Shown: positions 1 to 43,808 of the stretch, one piece after another | How positions within the stretch are numbered: the first letter of the stretch is position 1 | Layout: every line of letters starts with the position of its first letter | Assembly (NCBI RefSeq): GCF_027409185.1 | Contig: NC_084463.1 | Location: 156,972,369-157,036,368 of the forward strand | Source of the DNA: Cynocephalus volans | Taxonomy: Eukaryota; Chordata; Mammalia; Dermoptera; Cynocephalidae | Direction: 5' to 3' | Length of the DNA stretch: 64,000 nucleotides | The notes under the pieces: model-generated | The model's database searches: none | What the model was told of the DNA's origin: nothing | Seen by the model: the letters and a program-made list of their open reading frames with translations, nothing else | Made by a program: the position numbers and the translations under genes

Positions 1-402
1 AATGACAGCAGCCACTGGTGGGGTTCTGTCTGCCTTGAAAGATATCCCTTGTTAGCTCCTTTTTCCTCCCTGAGGGGTCTGAGGCTCAGAGACGGAAAGT
101 AAGCTGCGGAGCTGGTGATTGGGATACTGGGGTGGACTGTGTCTGCCCCCACACCCCACACCCCACACCCCAGTGCAGGGGTGGAGTATCCCAGTAGGAA
201 AGCACCGAAATGCAGGGGCCACTCCAAATCTTTGCCAAGGGTTTCCCTAGGAGGGTGCAAAATACCTGGCCAGGCCCAGGGCACCCCAGGATCCCCAACC
301 CGGCCTGGCTCCAGGGCAGTGAGGCCTGGGGAGTGGCCAGAAGGCAGGTGAGTAAGCAGCTGGGCCTCCTGTCTGCCCCCTGCCCAGGACCTGCCCCCTC
401 CA

Positions 403-420
403 CACAGCAGGTGGCGCTGT
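403..420 (+). promoter_or_regulatory. CTCF-like binding motif
   Basis: The core CAGCAGGTGGCGCT fits the CTCF consensus (C-C-A-G/C-C/T-A-G-G/A-G/T-G-G-C). It reads in + orientation about 4.2 kb upstream of the MYRF first coding exon. The motif match is seen; occupancy is not known. Confidence 0.45.
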
Positions 421-599
421 GGCTCCAGCCAGTGCCGCCAAGGCCGCAAGAGTCTGGCCCAGGCACCGACTCAGCCAAGTTTTGTCCCCACCTTCCCTTC
501 CCCGCCCTGTCTGCCCCCCGCCGCCCCAAGTCCAGAGTGACCCTCCTCAGTGAGGGGATGGTGGGGGGGGGTGATGGAACAGTGCTTTCGCCTTAGAGC

Positions 600-900
600 C
601 TGTCTTCATCCATGGCCTCTGAGCAGAAGAGGAAACTGAGGCCAGATAAGGGGGAAGACCTGCTCAAGGTCACACAGGAGGTGGAGACAGACGTCGGACC
701 AGAATCCAAGCCTCCAGGACCGTCACTCTGGCCTCCACCCTCACCTAATGTTTTCAGAGGTTCTTCCCACTCTGTGGTCTCACTGGTCTGCAAATTCTGT
801 CCAATTAGTGGAGCAGAAGCAGAAGAAACTGAGGCCCAGAGAGGTTCTGTGGCTTGCCCAGGGTCACACAGACAGACAGTGGAATGGGCAGGGGCCCTCA
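600..900. repeat. Two MIR-type SINE fragments
   Basis: Two copies of the MIR pattern follow each other. Near 627-690 and again near 828-880 there is an 'aaactgaggcc' block followed by 'ggtcacacag'. Both are degraded and typical of ancient mammalian-wide repeats. Confidence 0.5.
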
Positions 901-2769
901 TGAGTGGCAGTGCTGGGAGGGACTGGAGCATGGCGCTCTGCCTCCTGGTCCCCACTCAGGACCGCGGACGGCCTCTCCCGTCTTAGCCCCCGTAGCCTGG
1001 GAGGGAGGTCTGCCCTGGCCCAGGGAGGCTGTGCCCCTGCCTCACTGACTCGCTGGGTTTGCACTCGCCACCTGCAGGCCTTCCTCTCTTCCTCTGTGAA
1101 ATGAGCTGGGGCCAGGGCTGTGTGTGCCCACGGGGGGCCGGCAGTGCTGGGGCAGGGAGGACAGGGCTCCACCGTCCCCTGGGCTGGCCTGCATGCCCAT
1201 TGCTCATCAACCCTCAGGTCTCTGCGTCCCTCCCCTCAGTGCTGCCTTCTGTCCACAGCCTCCATTTAAAGCACCATTTACTGATCACTTACCTGGCACT
1301 TCACCTACATTGTGAAGCGGGAATAATGGGCTGTGCTTTACAGAGGAGGCCTCCAAGGACCAGAGGCAGGCCTGGGAGAATAGGCTGAGCTGGCCTCAGG
1401 GGACAACCAACAATCAGTCTGCTGGGCTGGGGCTAAAATCCTGGTCCCTCACTCATTATGGCTTGGTTAGGGGTGGGGGACACAGATGGAGCCTCATTTC
1501 CATGGATGGGACCCCTCAAGGTCCTCAGGTACAAGCTTCCCTGGGGCTCCTGCACCAGTCCCAGCCTCTGCCCTGCCCCAGCCCCTGCCCCAGCTGGGCT
1601 TGGGCCCCAACTTCATTATGGAGTCGGGGGGTGGCAGCCTTGACTCTTGGCTGAGCCCTCGAGTCTGGGACATTTCAGCCACCCTCCCTCCCCCAGCCCA
1701 GAGATGAAATCTCTGGTGATAGTAGCTCCTTTGCTCAGTGACCTGGTGGGATCAGGGGAGATGGCAAGGTCTGAGCCCCTAGCCAAGCCAGCTCCCATGA
1801 GATTAACAGGAGGCTCCATCCCACCCCGTCTAACTTAAAGGCTACCCCAGAGACTGAATACTTTATAAGCATAATAATGAAACTTTGGGGTGTTAGGGAC
1901 AAAATAAGTGTCTTCCCGACTCCTAGCCCTTAATGACCAGGACAAGGGCAATGCTTAACTCATTGGACAGCCCTTAGGTGGTGGACATGTAGGCACCATG
2001 TGGGCTATGAAGGAAAGACCTGTGGATGGGTGGAGGCTCACAGAGAAGCTGGTTTCCCAGCTCATTCTGGGCAACTCATAAAACAAATTCAGTTTTAAAG
2101 ATTGCATGGTGTAGGCGGGTGTCTGCTTTGTCCGCAGGCAGGCTGACCCTGGGTGGAGGAGGGGGCAGAGTGGAGAATAACAATTGTCTTAAGGGAGTCT
2201 GCAGAGGGAGAAAAACCTCTGGGGTGTATCGGCTGGGAAAGAATAGGCGTCTCAGTGTGCCCCTCTCCCCCCTCTCAGCCCAGCCCCTGTGGGGGGGCAG
2301 GAGCATCGGTCAGCACCCACAGCTGGGGCCTCCAGCAAAGTCCCATTCTATATATCTGAGAGCAACAGCTCAGAGAGCAGCCCCCAGAGGGACAAAACCT
2401 CATTGTGAGGTGCCTGCCGGCCGGGGCGCCCCCTCCCCCAAGCCCAGAACTGTCGTGGCATTGACCCTCCTCGGCGGGCCACCACGGGCCTGCTGACTGG
2501 GCCACATCTGGGGCTCAGGCACTGGCTGCCCCTCCCCCTCGGCTGGCTACTGAAGAGGGAGAGGGAGGCTTGGGGTGGAGCTGCCTCAAGGGCTGTCACC
2601 CTGTCCCCACTGGACAGCCTAGCTTGTGCCCCACCCTCCTCTGGGGGCTATGGCCAGGCAGAGTTGAGAGTTCTGGGCTGGCTAGGTTGGCATCTTGTCC
2701 TGCCACAAGTCCCCCGACCCCTCTGGGCCTTAGCTCTGGGCCTGTCATCTGCCAAACAGTAGGGGGTGG

Positions 2770-3540
2770 GATAGGTCCATTCATTCAATGCAGACTTATT
2801 GAGCGCCTACTGTGTGCCAGGTAGTATTCTTTTTTTTTTTTTTTTTGGCAGCTGGCCAACATGGTGACCTGAATCTTTGATGGGTGTTATAACACTGTGC
2901 TCTAACCAACTGAGCTAGCTGGCCAGCCCACAGGTAGTGTTCTTGGTGTTGAAGCTATAGCAGTGACCAAGAGTGACTAAGACAGGAAAATCTCTTGCCT
3001 TCATTGGGCTTCCATTCTAGAGTGAGGAGAAGGATAATAACAAAAAAGAAATAAAAATATTTTACATGGTGAGAAAGAACGGCCTAGGTAGGAAAGAAAA
3101 ACCTGGGGAGGGGAACTGCTTCAGGCAGGGTGGTGAGGGAGTGAGGTGTGAGCTGAGACCTGGCTGCTGAGAAGGAAGCAGCCGTGTGGAATGTGGGGAC
3201 AAGCATTGTAGACAGATGGAATAGCACATGCCAAGGCCCTGCAGCAGGCATGGGCTGGCATGTTTGAGAGATGGCAAGTCTGAGGCCTTGGTGGCTGTGA
3301 TTTAGCGAGCAGTGGAGAGAGAAGCAGGAGCTGAGGTCAGTGGTACAGGCAGGGGCAGATCTTACAAGGATTCAGAAACCAGGCCAAGGGGTTTATATGT
3401 TGTTTTGAGTGCAAAGGGAAACCACTGGTTTTAGCAAAGGAATGACATGATCTGATTTATGTTTTAAAAAGAGTGACTTGGAAGGATTGTAGAGATTAGT
3501 GAGGAAAGAGGCTGTATAGCTGGGCAGGACAGATAAGGAG
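2770..3540 (+). repeat. Ancient LINE-type 3'-end repeat, interrupted by a SINE
   Basis: The left part reads like the common 'cattcattca...ttgagcgcctactgtgtgccag' block and continues after the SINE at 2831-2930 with 'gtgttgaagctatagcagtgacc'. Further on are the 'ccaaggccctg' and 'gacatgatctgat' blocks of the same family. It appears to be one old element split by a younger insertion. The exact family (L2-like) is not certain. Confidence 0.5.
2831..2930 (-). repeat. tRNA-derived SINE (tRNA-Ile-like), minus orientation
   Basis: On the minus strand it begins like a tRNA (ggctggccagctagctcag, then ttggttagagc), and ends in a poly(A) tail seen as the T run at about 2830-2846. It is flanked by an imperfect 13-bp target-site duplication, caggtagtattct at 2818-2830 and caggtagtgttct at 2931-2943. 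It lies inside an older LINE-type repeat. Lineage-specific families of this kind are known from colugos and rhinolophoid bats. Confidence 0.75.
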
Positions 3541-3899
3541 ACACTAGTAAGGTGGAGGCAGGGACAAGGGCAGTGGGTTTACCCAGGACATACTTGGAGA
3601 TAGAACCTCAGGTCCCGCTCTACCAGACAGGGCAGCAGTAAATGAGCGTGCCGATTCCTGGGTCAGCCAGGATGTGGCTCTGAACCCTAATGATCTTGAA
3701 ATTCTTAGCCCTGCATTGTCCAGTACCCTAGCCATATGTGACTATTTAAATGTAAACTAATTAAAATGAAATAAAATTGAAAAGTCAGTTCCTCAGTCTC
3801 CATAGCCACATTTCCCGTGCTCAGTAGCCACCTGTGGCTTGTGACTGCCATACTGGACAGCACAGAGACCATTTCCATCATCACAGAAAGTTCTACAGG

Positions 3900-4085
3900 A
3901 CAGCACTTCTTCAGACAGCTCTTAACCTCATTAAGCCTCAGTTTCCTCGTCTGTAAAACTCAGGTAATTATAGTATCTCCTGGGTAGGGTACCAGTGAAG
4001 ATTAAATGTGATAATAACGCCTATAGAGTGGTAGAGCGGACCTAGCACATAGCAAATGTTCATTAAATGCGGTTATTATTGCTGA
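3900..4085 (+). repeat. MIR SINE fragment
   Basis: Matches the MIR 3' half: 'cctcagtttcctcgtctgtaaaa', then a 'gaagattaaatgtgata' block, 'acatagcaaatgttcattaaat' and 'ggttattatt'. It is diverged and not species-informative. Confidence 0.65.
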
Positions 4086-4417
4086 GATGGTGGGTTGGTA
4101 ACGAGGGGAACTAGGGGATGTCTCTGAGGTTTGGTCCTGAAAATCTAAAATTCAGAATTCTAGTATCTTGCCCTGCCCAAGGAGAGGGCGAGGACCACGG
4201 GGGCAGGGAGTGGCCCAGCCCCCACCACCCCACCCACGCCTTCAGCCCGCCTGAGCCCCCAGCCCGGGACCCCGCGACCCCGGCCGGCCCGCCCCCCTCC
4301 ATGCGACTCCTGCCCGGTCCGCCCCGCGACCCCCGCGACCCCGGCCCAGCCCGCCCCGCGCCCCCAGCCCGGGAAGGGGCCGCGCCGAGCGCCGCCTGGG
4401 GGAGCCGCGCGTGCTGG

Positions 4418-4433
4418 CCGGCAGGGGGCGCTG
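4418..4433 (+). promoter_or_regulatory. Strong CTCF-like motif in the MYRF CpG island
   Basis: CCGGCAGGGGGCGCTG is close to the ideal CTCF core. It sits about 205 bp upstream of the MYRF start codon in + orientation. Binding is inferred from the motif only. Confidence 0.55.
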
Positions 4434-4637
4434 CGCGCGGCGGGCGGGGCGCGCGGGGCGCGCGGGGTGGGCGGGGGCCGGGCCAGGGCGGCGCGTGGGG
4501 CGAGCGCGGCGGCGGACCGGGCGGGACCGCAGCCGGAGCGCAGCCGGGACTGTCGCGCGGGCCGCGCCGGCGATGCCGCGCCCCCGGGCCGGGCTGTAGC
4601 GGGGCCGCGGCCGGAGTGCGCGCCAGGCGGGCCGGAC

Positions 4638-36045
<31,408 letters not shown>

Positions 36046-38525
36046 GCTGTCTCCCTGAGGTGGCACACCAGGGACAGGGGTCCCCAGATGCCCCTTCCAC
36101 ACTGGACGCAATGATGTTACACTGGAGCCTGCTGCTGGCCAGCTCTCTGCTGTTCGCTGGTCCTTCCTGAGACTGGTGAAACTGGAAGTCCTCACACTGG
36201 AGTTGCTGTTCCTGCTGGTCGCCCCTCACATAGCACAGAGGGAGCCAGAGAGACAGAGACTTCCTGCCTGCCACCTCGTTGGGGCCAGAAAAGGACCAAT
36301 TCATATCTGTCCAGATAAGGTGGTTGGAGGGCTGGCTTCAGGTGCCCTGGAGGCAAGGGGAAGCCTGGGACCCTGATTTGTCCAGGGCCCACTCTCCCTG
36401 CCTCTCCTTCTGAGACGGAGCTGCCCCTCTCGGATAGAGGACTGCCTTTGAGATCAGCCCTAAGAGACTTGGCTGGACCCGCATGAGTCAATGGAGGGCA
36501 GATAGCTCTCACCTTTGAAGCTGCTCCCTGGAGGATGGCTTGGTACTTGGCATTCTGGGGTATGACTGTTACTCTGGACTTGGATTTCTAAGCTTTAAGT
36601 GTGGCCCAGGAGGCTTTTTCTCCCTGGGAGAGTTTGGCTCCCAAGAACTCCTGGGGCAGCCAAGGCCAGCCCTGGATGGTTGGAAAGACTGACTTTGTGC
36701 CTAAAGTCCACTTACTGCCTAATGAAGCCACCCTCAGCCTTTCACAGGCCTGAACCAGTGATGGCCAGTGGGCCAGGTAAGCCTTGGACCCTTGAACCTA
36801 GAATATCACCGGAAGGGAAGTTCCCTACGATCCCCCAGATGGTGTTGAGGCCACATAGCCCGTGGTCCTGGGAGCTTCCAGAGCTCACAGTGGTGTTGGT
36901 GACCCCATCATTCTCTCTGAGCAGAGGTACAGTAATCCTTGCAAGCAGCAGGCTGGTCTTGGCTGGTGGGTGGATGCAAATAGCTTTTGCTGTTATTAAT
37001 GAAGTAATTACTAAATGCACTTAAACCAGGGCCGGAAGGAGTGGCAGAGTGCAGCTAGAAAGCCCAGAGTGGGCCAGAGCCCTGGAGTGACACTTGTAAA
37101 GACAGGGCCCTGGCTCTGATCCCTCCCAGGGAATCTCAGAGATACCCATCCCACTCCTGACCACCAAGACTCTGGCCTCTCCCTCCACTCCTGTCTGCTG
37201 GTGGTCTTGTCTCCCCAGATCAAAGTCTTCCTGCCTGGGCTGAGACAGTCAAGTTGCAGGGACCCATGCTCATCAGGCCCCATCTCTGTCCACCCCTCCA
37301 TGAGTGGAGCGGTGGGCTTGGGTTAGGGAAGACGTTTTATCTCAAGTGCCAACTTCAGTGTTTCTTAATGGTGCCTGGAACATCCACATCTAGGCTCGTG
37401 GAAGGAGTGTGGTAACCATTTAGCCATGTCTGCCATGGGTTCAGACACGGGAAGGGGAATTGCCATCCTTGCCCTGTGGTATTCTGCCACCTCTTCGGGA
37501 ACCAGGCCTTGCCCCTATCCTACCTCTCATTCTCAGCTTTGAGTGGGAGGCCTTTCTGTGGGGGAGCTGAATTCTTGAAGCCGATGAGCTGCAGGCCCCC
37601 TTCTGCCATCGATCTCGAAGCACTTATTCTCAGGATAGGGAAAAACAAGGGCATTCGGGGATAGCAGGGACACCTCACCTTCCAGCCCCTGCCCAATTTG
37701 GCTCTACTCCCTCATTCTGACAGGAATTGCATGACTCCCCATACCATGCAGGGGGGCTGAGCCTTACTTAGGACTACTCTGTTCTCCCTCCTCCCACTGG
37801 GGGAACACTCCCTATAATGCCTTAAAACTGCCAAGTCCCACCCCTTGTAATGGGATTCTGGGGCTTCCTCAGTGGGAATGTGTATTCTTGGACTGCAACC
37901 CCTCAGTCCTTAACCAGAAAGTGACCCTTCACTGCCCCCTGGAGCCCATCTGGATATAGCACAGCCCCAACCCTGTTAGGAGCTGGCTCTGTTTCCATGC
38001 CTGGGGAAGGGGGTCCTCAGTGCAGGAGGTGGGGCCAAGCCAGGGCTCCAAGCTGCTTGAGGGGGTCAACCTTGGACCAAAGTTGCTTTAAGCCCAAGGT
38101 AACAGGGCTTCAGGGAAGGCAAGTTGGCCACCTGCTAGGGGCTGCCAGCTACCTGGCTGGCACTGGCGTGTGGGTGTCCAGCAGGCCATCCCTTCCTTCC
38201 TCTTTCCCCTTTGGCGTTCATTCCTGTAGCCTCCGGGCTCCTCTTCCCCTAGCTTCAAGCTTTACATAGAGCCCCCAGTGCAAATCCCCCTGCCCACACA
38301 ATACTCCTTAGGAGCCTGCATGTGCATAGAGCGCCCCCTCCCTCCAAGTTAACTCCCATTCCTCTCCCTGAGCTTTGATTCATATTTATCGTGTACCAAC
38401 TCTGACTCTGAGGTGGGCAGAGAGGGGAGCAGCCCTGGGCCTGCTTGCTTCCTGTCCCCCGAAGTGATCTTTTCTTCTGAAGTAAATATACATATATAAA
38501 TAAATGTATAAATACTGCTTTGTAT
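36046..38525 (+). other. MYRF: MYRF 3' untranslated region
   Basis: The stop is TGA at 36043-36045. About 2.5 kb of non-coding sequence follows with no internal gene seen, ending at a cluster of AATAAA-type signals. The end point of about 38525 is inferred from the signal spacing. Confidence 0.7.
38499..38504 (+). terminator. MYRF: MYRF poly(A) signal
   Basis: AATAAA lies in the AT-rich stretch 38482-38516, the first canonical signal in an otherwise GC-rich 3'UTR. It is followed by a GT-rich region. Confidence 0.7.
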
Positions 38526-39159
38526 CGGAGCTTGCCTCCCTGTCTCTTTTTGGAATTGTTCTGGTGGGTGGGGGAGTTGCCTGTGGGGCCAGTTAGAACT
38601 GAGATGTCTGGAATCTCCAGGGCTCCCAAGCCATATGGCTAGATAATGCTCCGTACCCTTCTTAACTTCACATTAGGGCTGGAAATACTGGGAATGGACC
38701 CGATGGCTCCCCACCCCCTCCCCCCACTGGCCACACCTCCCCTTGCCCACACACCTGCTGCTGCCCACCTGAGTTAAAAGTAGCCTCCTAGGGGAAAGCC
38801 TTCCTAGGGGAAAGCCTTCCTAGGGGATAAGCTGAGCCTGACATAGGTAACCCTAGCCCAGAGAAGGGTGGCTACATTTAGAGGGGCAGAATTGATTGCT
38901 GTGGGTTCCTAGAGAATTTTGTTCTAGAAACATAAGAGGGTAGGCTTGGACCCTTCCTATCCACAAGTGAGCCTTAAATTCAAATGACAAGATACCCCTG
39001 CCAAAGTGTCCTCACCTTCCATAGGTAGAAATCAGGTTTCCCAGCAACAGGAACCATGTGAAATGCAGATGAGAAATCGGAAACAGTGGGACTGGGGAAG
39101 TCACATAGATCCCAGCACAAGCACCCCCAACCCTTGCAGAATGGGCACCGGACAGGGCA
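38526..39159. other. MYRF-TMEM258 tail-to-tail spacer
   Basis: About 630 bp between the inferred 3' ends of two convergent genes. The only structure I see is a 16-bp tandem repeat at 38787-38826. Confidence 0.6.
38787..38826. repeat. 16-bp tandem repeat, 2.5 copies
   Basis: The unit cctaggggaaagcctt starts at 38787 and 38803, and a partial copy (cctagggg) starts at 38819. The copies are identical. Confidence 0.9.
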
Positions 39160-39173
39160 GTCACACACTTGCC

Positions 39174-39179
39174 TTTATT
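39174..39179 (-). terminator. TMEM258: TMEM258 poly(A) signal
   Basis: TTTATT on the + strand reads AATAAA on the minus strand, about 650 nt downstream of the TMEM258 stop codon. It implies a 3' end near 39160. Confidence 0.7.
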
Positions 39180-39828
39180 GTGAGCAGCAGGTGGGACACT
39201 TCCAGCAAGAGTAAAAAAATTAATTTACAAAAGCAGGGATTCAATGACACTGTCTGGTTGGTACCTGCAAGAAGAGAGGGGGATCAAAATGAGACAAGTG
39301 ACCCTTCTTTCCACCTCTTTCTCTCCCTGAACTCCTGTACTCCTAGGGCAAAGGCTAATGGGCACTCCTTTGATTATGAGCCCCCAGAGCTGGTTCGTAG
39401 TGACTTGTTTGTTTGATGGATTATCTGCAGCAAATTTTACATCCCAGATCCTGCCCCCTTCCAGCTAGTCCGCTTCCTGGCAGCCTCTCCAAGTCATTGG
39501 TATAGGACTTGTATGAACGCAAATGTATAACCATGGGAAGCCTGCACCCATATCCTATGTAGCACACCCAAAGCCAGCGTGAGGCCTTGAGCAGCATGGA
39601 GAACTCGGAACTGACAAAGTTGGTCACACTTAGCTCATCCCCATGAAGGGCAGGGAACAAGGCACATGTCAGTGTCACTATCCATTCCATGAGTTTGTCT
39701 CTGTTAACCAAAGGGTCATGCAAGTAAGAACCTGAGGACCCCAATGATGTGGGTATGGGGAAGTTTTTCCAGGCTGTGCCTTGGAGGCTCACATGTCTTA
39801 CCCCATCACAGCTCTTACCCTTGGGAGC

Positions 39829-42089
<2,261 letters not shown>

Positions 42090-42106
<17 letters not shown>

Positions 42107-42570
42107 TTCGCCCCGCACAGGGTAAGCCGCCGAGCCGCCACCGGAAGAACACGTCTGCCGGAGCTGGCGCCTAGTCAGCCGGAAAAGGAAGTGGCCCGCG
42201 CAAGTGGCATTGTGGGACTTGGAGTCCTGTGATTTTAGTTTGTAGCGAGAACTGGCGCCTTCGGGGGCTTGTGGATGGAACGCGGACAAGCAGCGGAAAA
42301 GGCAAGGGCAGGGTCGCTGAGAGAGTCCCTTCTTCTTGGCAAGACTGTTTGCCTTGAGTAGCAGCTGTCTGAGGGGCCCGGGGCCTGCACTACATTCCCC
42401 AGGAGGCTTTGCGCGGCGGCTGGTCACGTGACGGGAGCGCGGGCTTTGGAAGGCGGCAGAGCGAGAGGAGACCCGCGGTTGAGCTGAGGAGGAACCGGCG
42501 ATTAGGACTCTCATTGGCAGCCCAGATCCAAACGCTAGCTGCCGAGGCCTCGTGCCCCAAACGCCAGGTG
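42090..42570. promoter_or_regulatory. Bidirectional TMEM258 / FEN1 promoter
   Basis: A CpG-rich block between two divergent first exons. Visible elements: ETS-type sites CCGGAAG at 42141-42147 and AGGAAGTGG at 42186-42194; a 'gcattgtgggacttgg' block (about 42207) and 'actacattcccc' (about 42390), which resemble the ACTACAATTCCC (ZNF143-type) promoter motif; and a palindromic E-box TCACGTGAC at 42424-42432. No TATA box was seen. This suits two housekeeping genes. Confidence 0.75.
42433..42567 (+). other. FEN1: FEN1 non-coding exon 1
   Basis: The 5'UTR exon ends at a clear donor, acgccag|gtgaga (GT at 42568). The start is inferred, just downstream of the E-box. It pairs with the acceptor ttttttag at 52915-52916, placing all coding sequence in exon 2, as in the mammalian gene. 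Confidence 0.65.
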
Positions 42571-42967
42571 AGACCCCATGGGAAGCGCCTCTGAGAGCGA
42601 CGGGTCTGCTTTGCGCGGGGTGCGGTGGGGAGCCGGGGTCTGGCGCACGCAGGATTCGCGTCAGGTAGTCCCGCCACTTTCTCGCTGTGAGACTTGGGCC
42701 AGTCACGTACCCTCCGAGCCTCCCTTTCTTCCCTTGTAGAGCGAGGATAAGGAGACTGCCACTTCATGCGGTCGTGGGGTATGTTTTCCTAAGACCTCGG
42801 ACGAGAAGCATTTGCGAAACTTGTTTAGGCCTCTTTCCTGCCGGTCTCGGTGGGATGCGACGAGAATATAAACGGCTCAGAAGGCTGGTCCTCTCGGCCC
42901 GCGCGTCCTAGCAAAGCAGCCAGCCGGAGGCCTGCCCCGCAGCGCCTGCTGTGACGTCGGGAGTTTT

Positions 42968-42971
42968 ACCT
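42968..42971 (+). repeat. Target-site duplication of provirus (left copy)
   Basis: ACCT immediately precedes the 5' LTR TG and is matched by ACCT at 51177-51180 just after the 3' LTR CA. A 4-bp duplication is what gammaretroviral integrase produces. Its perfection shows that the two LTRs belong to one integration event. Confidence 0.95.
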
Positions 42972-43190
42972 TGAAAGAAGTGTTTTCCAAGCTAGCCGCA
43001 GTAACGCCATTCCGCAAGGCACAGAAAAATACCCCAGTAAAAAAAAAAAAAAAAAAAAAAAAAATCAACAGCAGTTTCCAGGGCGCCCTTCAGCTGTTTC
43101 AAGAACTCCCACATGACCCGCGCTTTTTCCCTGGCCTTGTTTAAACCGACCAATTACCTTGCTTCTCGCTTCTGTACCCGCGCTTTTTGC

Positions 43191-43197
43191 TATAAAA
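43191..43197 (+). promoter_or_regulatory. LTR TATA box
   Basis: TATAAAA, about 40 bp downstream of the CCAAT box and about 28 bp before the expected R start. The core promoter is intact even though upstream enhancer sequence appears to be missing. Confidence 0.85.
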
Positions 43198-43266
43198 CAA
43201 GCTCAAAAACTCTACTCGGCGCGCCAGTCTACCAAGAGACTGAGCCGCCCGGGTACCCGTGTGTTC

Positions 43267-43272
43267 AATAAA
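43267..43272 (+). terminator. 5' LTR poly(A) signal
   Basis: AATAAA within R. In the 5' LTR it is normally by-passed; because it lies in sense within FEN1 intron 1 it could also end host transcripts prematurely. Confidence 0.85.
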
Positions 43273-43366
43273 ACCTCTTGCTAATTGCATCCGGAGCCGT
43301 GGTCTCGTTGTTCCTTGGGAGGGTCTCTCCTGACTGATTGATTGCCCAAATCAGGCGTCTCTCATT

Positions 43367-43384
43367 TGGGGGCTCGTCCGGGAT
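43367..43384 (+). other. Primer binding site, proline tRNA
   Basis: TGGGGGCTCGTCCGGGAT, an 18-nt complement to the 3' end of tRNA-Pro, starts 2 bp after the 5' LTR. The proline primer is used by MLV, GALV and KoRV types. Confidence 0.95.
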
Positions 43385-43808
43385 CAGACCCCCACCCAAG
43401 GACCACCGACCCACCAACGGGAGGTAAGCTGGCCAGCGATCGCTCCGTGTCTCGTTTCTGTGTCTGACTCCGTAACTCTGACTGTCCCTCTGAGTGCGCG
43501 CATTTTGGTTTCAGTTTGTTCCGGGCTGATCGCTCTGGGAGCGACGTGTGAGTAGCGAACAGACGTGTTCGGGGGCTCACCGCCCGGTAATCCTGGGAGA
43601 CGTCCCAGGATCAGGGGAGGACCAGGGACGCCTGGTGGACCCCTCAGGAGAGGATCATTATGTACTGATCCCACTGCCGCGTCTAGAGAGGCGCGCTCTG
43701 CCATCTGACTCCTTCTTTTGTCTCTACGCTACTCGATCTCGCCGCCGTTTCTGGTTTCTTTTTGTTTTGTTCCTGATAGGCCTCTGTGTCGTGGTCCCTC
43801 TCTTCGAA
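43385..43808 (+). other. Viral leader with splice donor and packaging region
   Basis: Untranslated leader between PBS and the Gag ATG. A consensus splice donor, gag|gtaagc, has GT at 43424-43425; it would make the spliced env mRNA and could also join to host acceptors. The RNA packaging signal is expected downstream of this donor; no particular structure was worked out. Confidence 0.75.

Larger units (their letters stand above)
1..4240. other. Intergenic region upstream of MYRF
   Basis: I see no gene here. Open frames are short, GC-driven and lack recognisable domains or credible splice structure. The stretch holds MIR/L2-type fossils, one tRNA-derived SINE and a CTCF-like site, listed separately. 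In the human order DAGLA lies further upstream; no DAGLA exon was recognised. Confidence 0.7.
42972..43364 (+). repeat. 5' LTR (393 bp)
   Basis: Begins TGAAAG and ends TCTCTCA. U3 is about 245 bp, shorter than usual for this group, and has a 26-A tract at 43039-43064 in place of an obvious enhancer repeat. The CCAAT box is at 43150-43154 and the TATA box at 43191-43197. R probably starts near the 'cgcgccagtc' block (about 43220), and AATAAA is at 43267-43272. It matches the 3' LTR except C at 43035 (T at 50846) and one fewer A. Confidence 0.95.

Noticed and set aside
1-600. Small open frames as novel genes at the left edge
   Set aside because: Short, GC-rich, without conserved motifs, and present on both strands in several frames.
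43039-43064. Poly(A) run in the LTR as an assembly error
   Set aside because: It occurs in both LTRs at the same place, with the same flanks, and differs by only one A. An artefact in both is unlikely, though exact length may be imprecise.
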